Below, in pieces: positions 52,821 to 58,296 of a stretch of 58,296 nucleotides of DNA. Origin of the DNA: VRUE01 sp036271315 (GTDB lineage: Bacteria; Actinomycetota; Thermoleophilia; Solirubrobacterales; 70-9); NCBI GenBank assembly GCA_036271315.1, contig DATBAV010000020.1:1-58296 (forward strand), written 5' to 3'. The notes under the pieces were generated by a model that saw only the letters and a list, made by a program, of their open reading frames with translations, was not told the origin of the DNA and ran no database searches. A program made the translations under genes and the position numbers. Within the stretch, counting starts at the first letter, position 1, and every line of letters begins with the position of its first letter.

Positions 52821-54088
52821 CAGCAACCGATCCTGGCAGGAGAACCATATGAATGCAAAATAGTGGGTAGCGTGAACCCACCTTCCCGCTCCTGCCGGTT
52901 CTCAATCAGGGCGATCATCGTGCGCCCGACCGCGACCGCGGTGCCGTTGAGGGTGTGGACGACCTCTGGGGCCTCGTCTTCATTTGGCCGGTATCGGCAG
53001 GCGAGGCGCCGCGCCTGATAGTCGGTCGTATTCGAGCATGAGGTCAGCTCACGGTAGCGGCCCTGGCTCGGGATCCAGGCCTCGCAGTCGTACTTCTTGG
53101 CGGCAGGGGCACCGAGGTCGCCGGCTGCCACGTTGACGACGCGGTATGGGATCTCCAACTCGGCGAGGATGCGCTCCTCGATCGCCAGCAGGCGCTCGTG
53201 CTCCTCGGCCGATTTCGACGGCTCGACGAACGAGAACATCTCGACCTTGTCGAACTGGTGGACGCGGAAGATGCCGCGGGTGTCGCGGCCGCCGGCGCCG
53301 GCCTCGCGGCGGAAGCAGGGCGAGAAGCCTGCGTAGCGGATCGGCAGCTCCTCGGCAGCGAGGATCTGGTCGGCGTGCAGGGCGGCGAGCGGCACCTCGG
53401 AGGTGCCGACGAGGAAGAGCTCGTCCTTGGGCACCTCGTAGATCTGATCGCGATCGCCGGGCAAAAAGCCGGTGCCGACGAGCGCCTCTTCGCGGACCAG
53501 GACCGGGGGGACGACGGGCTCGTGGCCCTCCTCGCGGACCAGGTCGAGGGCGAAGCGGACCAGCGCCAGCTCGAGCAGGACGAGGTCGCCCTTGAGGTAG
53601 GCGAAGCGCGAGCCCGAAACCCGGGCGCCGGCCTCCATGTCGATCAGGCCGAGCTCCGAGCCGATCTCGAGGTGGTCGCGCGGCTCGAACTCGAAGCTCG
53701 GCCGCTCGCCCTCCTCGCGCAGGACGACCGCGTCCTCCTCGGTCATCCCTTCGGGGGCGTCGGGGTCGGGGAGGTTGGGCAGGGCGGTGGCGACTCGCTG
53801 CAGCTCGGCGTCGACCTGCTCGAGCTCGGCCTTGCCGGAGTCGATTGCCTGCTTCAGCTCGGCCACCGCCGCCATCTGCTCAGCCGCCTCCTCCCCACGC
53901 TGCTTGGCCTCGCCGATCTGCTTGGAGATCGTCTTGCGCTCGGCCTGGGCGCCCTCGATCCGCGGCAGCAGCTCGCGGCGGCGGGCATCAAGAGCGAGCA
54001 GTTCGTCGACCTGCGCGTCTGCGCCGCGGCGCGCAAGCGCCGCCTTGACCCGCTCAGGGTCGGAGCGGATCAGCTTCAGGTCAAGCAT
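52820..54088 (-). CDS. serS: Seryl-tRNA synthetase
   Basis: 422 aa. It charges tRNA-Ser. The N-terminal coiled-coil arm (about 30-105: RRELLPRIEGAQAERKTISK onward) reaches the long tRNA arm. Class II motif 2 is FSPCFRREAGAGGRDTRGIF, followed by RVHQFDKVEMFSFVEP; motif 3 is TLNGTAVAVGRTMIALIENR. After that the last 25 or so codons use many codons rare in the window (CTA, ATT, TTG, TCA, TAT, AGG) and contain GGCAGGAG/CTCCTGCC inverted arms like those of family B, yet still encode the usual LP-x-x-L-x-x-YG end. Confidence 0.95.
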   Translation of the reverse strand: MLDLKLIRSDPERVKAALARRGADAQVDELLALDARRRELLPRIEGAQAERKTISKQIGEAKQRGEEAAEQMAAVAELKQAIDSGKAELEQVDAELQRVATALPNLPDPDAPEGMTEEDAVVLREEGERPSFEFEPRDHLEIGSELGLIDMEAGARVSGSRFAYLKGDLVLLELALVRFALDLVREEGHEPVVPPVLVREEALVGTGFLPGDRDQIYEVPKDELFLVGTSEVPLAALHADQILAAEELPIRYAGFSPCFRREAGAGGRDTRGIFRVHQFDKVEMFSFVEPSKSAEEHERLLAIEERILAELEIPYRVVNVAAGDLGAPAAKKYDCEAWIPSQGRYRELTSCSNTTDYQARRLACRYRPNEDEAPEVVHTLNGTAVAVGRTMIALIENRQEREGGFTLPTILHSYGSPARIGC

Positions 54089-54100
54089 GGCCCGTGAAGA

Positions 54101-54499
54101 TTAGGGCGAGGTCTCGCCGGGGCGAGGGGATTCGATCGCTTCTTCGCCGGCGTACTTGGCGACAAAGTGCGCGACGGCTTCCGCTTCTTTGCCGACGACG
54201 ATGTTCTGCGGCATGATCGCGCCGGAGAAGCCGCCGTTCTGGATCGCGAAGAGAGCGTCTTCATAAGTCTCGGTTCGCTGATTGAGGTTCGGACCCTGCG
54301 TGCGCAGGCCGCGGTTGCCACTGCCCTGGGTGCCGGCGGCACTGAGCGTGTGGCAGCCGGAGCAGTGCGTGGCGAAGAGCACGGCCCCTTCGTGGTTGGG
54401 GTCGCTCTTGGAAACCGAGACGCCTTCTTCGCCGAAGCCGCAGGCGGCTAGCCCGAAGGTGGCGAGGATGGCCATGGCTGTGATCAGTGCCGGACGCAC
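54101..54499 (-). CDS. Cytochrome c lipoprotein
   Basis: 132 aa from GTG 54499. The hydrophobic start ALITAMAILATFGLAAC ends in a lipobox Cys, so the protein is probably anchored outside the membrane. The class I heme site is FATHCSGCHTLSAAG (CxxCH) and the distal Met lies in GFSGAIMPQNIVVGKEAEAV. It carries electrons in the respiratory chain, perhaps to a terminal oxidase. The gene follows serS upstream by 12 bases on the same strand. Divergent from a flavin reductase gene. Confidence 0.9.
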   Translation of the reverse strand: MRPALITAMAILATFGLAACGFGEEGVSVSKSDPNHEGAVLFATHCSGCHTLSAAGTQGSGNRGLRTQGPNLNQRTETYEDALFAIQNGGFSGAIMPQNIVVGKEAEAVAHFVAKYAGEEAIESPRPGETSP

Positions 54500-54543
54500 G
54501 CGGCGCGCATCATATTGTCTTGACCCGATCACGCTCTTCGACC

Positions 54544-55017
54544 ATGCCAACGCCCGATCCAGCCCGCTTTCGCGCCGCCATGGCAATGCTGCCGACCGGC
54601 GTCACCATCGTCAGCGCCGCGGGGCCGGAAGGACCGGCCGGAGCGACCGCCAACGCGGTCTGCTCGCTCTCGATCGAGCCGATGCTGATGCTGGCCTGCC
54701 TCGACCGCGGCTCGCGCACCCTGCTCGCGGTCCAGGCCGCCAATCACTTCGGCATCAGCGTCCTGCACGGCGGCCAGGAGCCGATCGCTCGCGCCTTCGC
54801 CACCAAGGCCCCGGTGGCCGAGAAGTGGGACGGCGTGGCCTGGAGCGAGCGCGACGGCATCCCGGCGATCGACGACGCCCTCGCCTGGATCGCCTGCGAG
54901 CTGCGCGACGTGGTCGCCGCCGGCGACCACGTGATCGTCACCGGCGAGGTCCGCGACCTGGCGACCGGCGAGGGCGAGCCACTGGTCTTCCACGGTGGCG
55001 AGTACCGGCCGCTGTGA
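54544..55017 (+). CDS. Flavin reductase-like domain protein
   Basis: 157 aa. MLPTGVTIVSAAGPEGPAGA with ATANAVCSLSIEPMLMLACL is the FMN-binding block of the flavin reductase (HpaC/split barrel) family, and NHFGISVLHGGQEPIARAFA follows as usual. It reduces FMN or FAD with NAD(P)H, normally for a two-component monooxygenase, which is not seen here. ATG 54544. The next gene starts 43 bases later. Confidence 0.9.
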   Translation: MPTPDPARFRAAMAMLPTGVTIVSAAGPEGPAGATANAVCSLSIEPMLMLACLDRGSRTLLAVQAANHFGISVLHGGQEPIARAFATKAPVAEKWDGVAWSERDGIPAIDDALAWIACELRDVVAAGDHVIVTGEVRDLATGEGEPLVFHGGEYRPL

Positions 55018-55046
55018 GCGAGGCTCGAGCGGCCTCAGCGAGGGCG

Positions 55047-55052
55047 TAAGCT
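55047..55052 (+). promoter_or_regulatory. -10 box of the second Ddn-like gene
   Basis: TAAGCT, eight bases before GTG 55061, no Shine-Dalgarno sequence between. Probably leaderless. Confidence 0.4.
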
Positions 55053-55060
55053 CGTCGCAC

Positions 55061-55501
55061 GTGGCGGATCGCTTCCAAGAACCGGGCTGGTTCACCAGGC
55101 ACGTCTTCAACCCCTTCGTTGCGGGACTGAGCCGAATTGGGCTCAGCGTCGCCGGGTCGCGCGTGCTTGAAGTCAAAGGCCGCAAGAGCGGCGAGTGGCG
55201 CCAGACACCGGTCAACCCGCTGAGCTTCGAGGGCAACACGTACCTGGTGGCGCCCCGAGGGCATACCCAGTGGGTGCGCAACCTGCGGGTCAGCGGAGAG
55301 GGCCGCATCGCCGGCCGCCGCACCGAGAGCTTCACGGCCACCGAGCTGACCGACGAGGAGAAGCCCGCCCTGCTGCGCGCCTACCTGAAGAAGTGGAAAT
55401 GGGAGGTCGGCGCCTTCTTCGACGGAGTCGGAGCAGATGCCCCCGACGCCGAGTTGCAACGGATCGCGCCCGACCACCCGGTCTTCCGCATCTCCACCTA
55501 G
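55061..55501 (+). CDS. F420-dependent nitroreductase family (Ddn-like) protein
   Basis: 146 aa from GTG 55061. VLEVKGRKSGEWRQTPVNPL is the signature of the Ddn/DUF385 family, NTYLVAPRGHTQWVRNLRVS the second block. The C-terminal part ALLRAYLKKWKWEVGAFFDG is as in subgroup members that act as F420H2-dependent quinone reductases. Related to, but distinct from, the protein at 2645. Its stop overlaps that of the convergent KTSC gene by four bases. Confidence 0.9.
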   Translation: MADRFQEPGWFTRHVFNPFVAGLSRIGLSVAGSRVLEVKGRKSGEWRQTPVNPLSFEGNTYLVAPRGHTQWVRNLRVSGEGRIAGRRTESFTATELTDEEKPALLRAYLKKWKWEVGAFFDGVGADAPDAELQRIAPDHPVFRIST

Positions 55502-55713
55502 ACCTCGCGGAACGGGTATTCCTTGATTGCCGCGTTGACGAACGTGCCTTTCGACTCCGCGTTCGCCAGTTCTTCGAACACGCCGGCCGGCACTCCTTCG
55601 TAGGCGTAGAGCCCGCCGCCGAGGTACTCGACAAAGGCCTCTTCGGCCTCGACGTCGTAGCCGATCGCCTTCACCGCACTGGACTCCACCGGGTGCATCC
55701 TTGGAACCGGCAT
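55498..55713 (-). CDS. KTSC-domain small protein
   Basis: 71 aa; ATG 55713 follows a strong AAGGAGG, so the open frame up to 55944 is not used. The pattern SSAVKAIGYDVEAEEAFVEY, YAYEGVPAGVFEELANAESK and GTFVNAAIKEYPFREV matches the KTSC domain, a small beta-rich module found alone in bacteria and at the end of some lysyl-tRNA synthetases. Its function is not known, though RNA binding has been suggested. Convergent with the Ddn-like gene. Confidence 0.85.
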   Translation of the reverse strand: MPVPRMHPVESSAVKAIGYDVEAEEAFVEYLGGGLYAYEGVPAGVFEELANAESKGTFVNAAIKEYPFREV

Positions 55714-55753
55714 CGCACCTCCTTGCCCCACACGTTTACCCGTCACCTGAGGG

Positions 55754-55759
55754 TAGGCT
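55754..55759 (+). promoter_or_regulatory. -10 box of the DUF4383-like gene
   Basis: TAGGCT, eight bases before ATG 55768, no Shine-Dalgarno sequence between. Probably leaderless. Confidence 0.45.
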
Positions 55760-55767
55760 CTGCCGCG

Positions 55768-56190
55768 ATGGAGGCGGCAACCGCGCCACGCTCGCAATGG
55801 ACGTTCGCCCAGTGGGGCATTGTCGTGCTCGCCATCGTGCAGCTCACCTGGGCCCTGGCGGGCCTGATCGCCGAACCGAGCTTCCACTTCGGCGACGGCG
55901 CCCCGACGCAGCAGGTGCTCGGAGTCGACTTCAACGGCGTCCACGCCCTCTCCGGCCTCCTGCTCTTCGGCCCCGCCTTCTTCTTCGCCCTGAAGCCACG
56001 CTGGGCCGTGCTCTACGCGATCTACGTCGCCGTCGCCCTGATCGCCACCGGCTTCTGGGCGATCTGGTCAACCAGCCCAGCGGGCATCTTCACCTTCCCC
56101 AACAACGACGCCGACGCAATCCTCCACATCTCCACCGGCGTCCTCTTCGCCCTCGTCGCCACGATCCAGCTCGGCCTCGACCGCCGCTAG
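55768..56190 (+). CDS. DUF4383-like four-helix membrane protein
   Basis: 140 aa from ATG 55768. Four hydrophobic helices: WGIVVLAIVQLTWALAGLIA, ALSGLLLFGPAFFFALKPRW, YAIYVAVALIATGFWAIWST and ILHISTGVLFALVATIQLGL. Helix 4 with LHISTGVL and the external FPNNDADAILH segment are characteristic of DUF4383 proteins, common in actinobacteria and of unknown role. It stands alone on its strand. Confidence 0.8.
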   Translation: MEAATAPRSQWTFAQWGIVVLAIVQLTWALAGLIAEPSFHFGDGAPTQQVLGVDFNGVHALSGLLLFGPAFFFALKPRWAVLYAIYVAVALIATGFWAIWSTSPAGIFTFPNNDADAILHISTGVLFALVATIQLGLDRR

Positions 56191-56231
56191 CCCGCTCGAG
56201 CTATCGCGCCGGAAGCTGCTCCCAAGGAGCG

Positions 56232-56666
56232 TCAAAACGCGCCGCTGGTACTCGCCGCCCGCAGGGCCAAGAAAAGGATCACTCCGCAACTGACGGCCAT
56301 GATCCCCATCTCGCGGCGGACGATCGCCAGGGCCAGCTCCTGCTGGGCGTCGGCGGGAAGGGCCTCGAAGTCGACGTCGCCCAGCTCGCGCTCGGCGGCG
56401 CCGGTGCGGGCGGCCTCGGCAATCAGCGAGACGAGGAGGGGAAGGATCCCGTAGAGGTAGTGGAGGCTGTCATCTGGTTTATGGCCAGTGAAGACGAGCA
56501 GGCCGCCCAGCATCACCTGAATGAAGACCGCGACCTGGGCCGCGCGCAGCAGCAGCCAGAAGGGAACCGAGGAACGATCGCGCAGCCAAGCGATGCCGCC
56601 GAGGGCGAAGGCGACGAGGTTGAGCGCGATGACGGCGCAACCGACAACTAGGTGAACGACCACCAC
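56232..56666 (-). CDS. Membrane protein of unknown function
   Basis: 144 aa from GTG 56666, chosen because GGGAGG lies about nine bases upstream. Helices: VVGCAVIALNLVAFALGGIA, FWLLLRAAQVAVFIQVMLGG, YGILPLLVSLIAEAARTG and a C-terminal GIMAVSCGVILFLALRAAST. A helical soluble segment (LGDVDFEALPADAQQELALA) lies between helices 3 and 4. The set of His in VVVHLVV and LHYLYG recalls small heme or quinone-linked membrane proteins, but I do not recognise it. Divergent from the nuo operon. Confidence 0.72.
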   Translation of the reverse strand: MVVVHLVVGCAVIALNLVAFALGGIAWLRDRSSVPFWLLLRAAQVAVFIQVMLGGLLVFTGHKPDDSLHYLYGILPLLVSLIAEAARTGAAERELGDVDFEALPADAQQELALAIVRREMGIMAVSCGVILFLALRAASTSGAF

Positions 56667-56723
56667 GGATCTATTTCCTCCCAAGAGGGTCGGGATTCGG
56701 CTTGCTGATGCGGAAAAGCACTA

Positions 56724-56755
56724 TGTAGCAATGTGTTACAAGGTCGGTATATAAC
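56724..56755 (+). promoter_or_regulatory. nuo promoter with upstream palindrome
   Basis: TGTAGCA-ATG-TGTTACA (56724-56740) is an imperfect palindrome covering the expected -35 region; TATAAC (56750-56755) is a good -10. The predicted leader is about 65 bases. The arrangement suggests a repressor or Crp/Fnr- or Rex-like factor controlling complex I, though the half-site is not an exact match to these. Confidence 0.5.
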
Positions 56756-56824
56756 TCGTCGTGCAGGCGGTGAGGCGGCGGCGACTGGCGCCCCGCAGAC
56801 TGCCCGCACAATTCCGATCTACCA

Positions 56825-57202
56825 GTGCTGAAGAGCTACCTGCCGATTCTCGTCTTTGCCTTCCTCGGCGTCACCGTTGGGGGGGCGTTCGCGATGCTCA
56901 ACCACGTGATCGGTCCGAAGCGGCCGAAGCGGCCGACGGCGGCGAGCCTACGCCAGTCCGAGCCGTATGAGTCCGGGATTCCGGTCGAGGCCTCGCACGG
57001 CCTGCGCTTCGGGGTCAGCTTCTACCTGATCGCGATGCTTTTCATCCTCTTCGACATCGAGGTGGTCTTCCTCTATCCGATCGGGGTCATCCTCAAGGGC
57101 GCCGACAGCGTCTTCGTCCTGGGCGAGCTGGTCACTTTCATCGCCCTGCTGCTGGTCGCCTTTGTCTACGTCTGGCGCAAGGGGGCACTGGATTGGAAAT
57201 AG
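56825..57202 (+). CDS. nuoA: NADH-quinone oxidoreductase subunit A
   Basis: 125 aa from GTG 56825. Three membrane helices (YLPILVFAFLGVTVGGAFAM, SFYLIAMLFILFDIEVVFLY, ELVTFIALLLVAFVYVWRKG) and the conserved YESGIPVEASHGLRFGVSFY with FDIEVVFLYP are those of NuoA of complex I. First gene of the nuo operon; overlaps nuoB by ten bases. No good Shine-Dalgarno sequence precedes the GTG. Confidence 0.95.
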   Translation: MLKSYLPILVFAFLGVTVGGAFAMLNHVIGPKRPKRPTAASLRQSEPYESGIPVEASHGLRFGVSFYLIAMLFILFDIEVVFLYPIGVILKGADSVFVLGELVTFIALLLVAFVYVWRKGALDWK

Positions 57203-57885
57203 AGCGGCAAAAGCTGTCGGTGGAGCGGCCGACGATGCGCGAGCGCCAGCTGAGCGCCCGCGACATGCTGCGCGGCGACCTCGAGGGCGAGGAGCTGGAA
57301 CGCTACGTCGAGGAGAGGGTCGTGATGACCCGCCTCGAGGAGATGCTCAACTGGTCGCGGGCCAACTCGCTGTTCCCGCTCTCCTTCGGCCTCGCCTGCT
57401 GCGCGATCGAGGGAATACCGATGTCCGCCGTGACGGCGCGCTACGACATCGCTCGCTTCGGCGCCGAGGCCGGGCGCGCCTCGCCGCGCCAGGCCGACTT
57501 CATCGTCCTCTCGGGCAGGGTCTCGATCAAGATGGCGCCGGTCGTCCGCCGCCTCTACGACCAGATGCTGGAGCCGAAATGGGCGATCTCGATGGGCGCC
57601 TGCTCCTCCTCCGGCGGCATGTTCGCCAACTACGCCGTCGTCCAGGGCGCCGACAAGTTCATGCCGATCGACATGCACATCCCCGGCTGCCCGCCGCGCC
57701 CGGAGGCGGTCATGTACGGGTTCAACAAGCTGCAGCGCAAGATCATCGGCAGCCCCGACCAGGGCTGGCGCCAGCGCTACAACGCCGCCGGCACCGAGGA
57801 GTGGGCGCGCGGCGGCCCCGCCTCCAAGCCGAGCGTCGAGGCCGCCGAGGCCTACGAGCTCGCCCGGGAGCTGACCCTTGCCTGA
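57193..57885 (+). CDS. nuoB: NADH-quinone oxidoreductase subunit B
   Basis: 230 aa from TTG 57193. It carries the terminal N2 4Fe-4S cluster: the paired Cys in SFGLACCAIEGI, the third in AISMGACSSSGGMF and the fourth in MHIPGCPPRPEAVMYGFNKL. MAPVVRRLYDQMLEPKWAIS is also conserved. About 45 residues precede the usual core start; an ATG within this part (MTRLEEMLNWSRANSLFPLS) would shorten it. Overlaps nuoA and nuoC, so translation is coupled. Confidence 0.96.
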   Translation: MEIERQKLSVERPTMRERQLSARDMLRGDLEGEELERYVEERVVMTRLEEMLNWSRANSLFPLSFGLACCAIEGIPMSAVTARYDIARFGAEAGRASPRQADFIVLSGRVSIKMAPVVRRLYDQMLEPKWAISMGACSSSGGMFANYAVVQGADKFMPIDMHIPGCPPRPEAVMYGFNKLQRKIIGSPDQGWRQRYNAAGTEEWARGGPASKPSVEAAEAYELARELTLA

Positions 57886-58296
57886 CGGGCCCGGACTCGA
57901 GCTGCTGCGCGGCGAAATCGACGTCGACGCCCCCGGCGCCGTCCTCGCCACCTCCTTCGAAAAGGAGCGCGCGGTTCTCATCGTCGACGCGAATCAGATC
58001 CTCGACGTGTTGACCTGGCTGCGAGACAAGCCGGGTCAGGGATTCCGCTTCCTCTCCAGTCTTCACGTCGCCGACTACCTCCCGGCGGAGCCGCGCTTCG
58101 GGGTTCATTACGAGTTGTTGAACCGCGAACGGGTGGAGCGCATCAGAGTCAAAGCCATGCTCCCGTCCGAGTCGCCCGAGATCGCCTCCTGCGTCGACCT
58201 CTTCCCGACCGCCAACTTCCAGGAGCGCGAGGCCTTCGACTTCTTCGGCGTCGTCTTCACCGGCCACCCGGAACTGACCCGGATCCTGCTCCCCGA
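57878..58296 (+). CDS. nuoC: NADH-quinone oxidoreductase subunit C (partial)
   Basis: Starts at TTG 57878 inside the end of nuoB and runs off the window after about 139 codons. The sequence FRFLSSLHVADYLPAEPRFG and YELLNRERVERIRVKAMLPS, then CVDLFPTANFQEREAFDFFG and GHPELTRILLP match NuoC, a peripheral-arm subunit; the EREAFDFFG(V) motif is the family signature. Whether it is fused to NuoD cannot be seen. Confidence 0.93.
   Translation, partial: MPDGPGLELLRGEIDVDAPGAVLATSFEKERAVLIVDANQILDVLTWLRDKPGQGFRFLSSLHVADYLPAEPRFGVHYELLNRERVERIRVKAMLPSESPEIASCVDLFPTANFQEREAFDFFGVVFTGHPELTRILLP

Overview
The window is a stretch of very GC-rich bacterial chromosome with short intergenic gaps, about 67 protein genes and two tRNA genes. 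There is no prophage, transposase, CRISPR array or rRNA. The gene set points to a high-GC actinobacterium, most likely of the Thermoleophilia/Solirubrobacterales type (inference). It includes a primary sigma factor of the actinobacterial kind, two proteins of the F420-dependent (Ddn-like) nitroreductase family, a B12-dependent ribonucleotide reductase, an ECF41 sigma factor, an MMPL exporter, KTSC and DUF4383 proteins, many GTG/TTG starts, and an archaeal-type topoisomerase I.

Layout. 1-10 kb: start of a secreted protein, a MerR+SDR pair, remains of a ParE-type toxin-antitoxin pair, tRNA-Tyr, a SnoaL-like protein, a Ddn-like protein convergent with the primary sigma factor, divergent folE2, then mmpL-pgsA, a ferritin-like lipoprotein and a winged-helix regulator. 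10-20 kb: type-5 uracil-DNA glycosylase between two paralogous winged-helix regulators, a ThiF/E1-like enzyme with a PqqD-like N-terminal domain, a TMEM175-type channel, stress and envelope proteins, a TetR-hydrolase pair with a perfect operator, an ATP-grasp ligase, tRNA-Thr and PadR. 20-27 kb: an ECF41 sigma operon with two matching promoters, aldo/keto reductase, cupin, LtrA and a SprT-like protease. 27-36 kb: OmpR-type two-component system, GT2 plus DUF2304, then topA-tmk-holB, a sugar-nucleotide epimerase and a precorrin-2 dehydrogenase. 36-48.6 kb: MarR with divergent yceI and FMN reductase, hemolysin III, nrdJ, P450 and esterase, CsoR, and a MacB/FtsX-like ABC transporter. 48.6-58.3 kb: HAD phosphatase, MFS exporter, thioesterase, msrB, LuxR-type regulator, serS, cytochrome c lipoprotein, redox proteins, and the start of the nuo operon (nuoA, nuoB, partial nuoC).

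The most unusual feature is not a gene. Many of the 45-110 base intergenic gaps are filled by long, often perfect inverted repeats (11-25 bp arms). They fall into at least three sequence families. In each, the outer arms differ from copy to copy but stay self-complementary, while inner boxes are conserved between copies tens of kilobases apart (family A: 3.1, 30.2 and, diverged, 41.8 kb; family B: 48.6 and 52.1 kb; family C: 32.0 and 36.2 kb). At two convergent gene pairs the stop codons of both genes sit at mirror-image positions inside the perfect arms. Several elements also encode the first or last residues of neighbouring proteins. I see no such family in the set I know, and propose them as modular palindromic elements acting as bidirectional terminators or structured RNAs, or as a miniature mobile element.

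A second theme is leaderless expression. At least nine genes have a TA-N-N-CT-like -10 box only 6-10 bases upstream of the start codon and no Shine-Dalgarno sequence, and the two ECF41 promoters are placed the same way.
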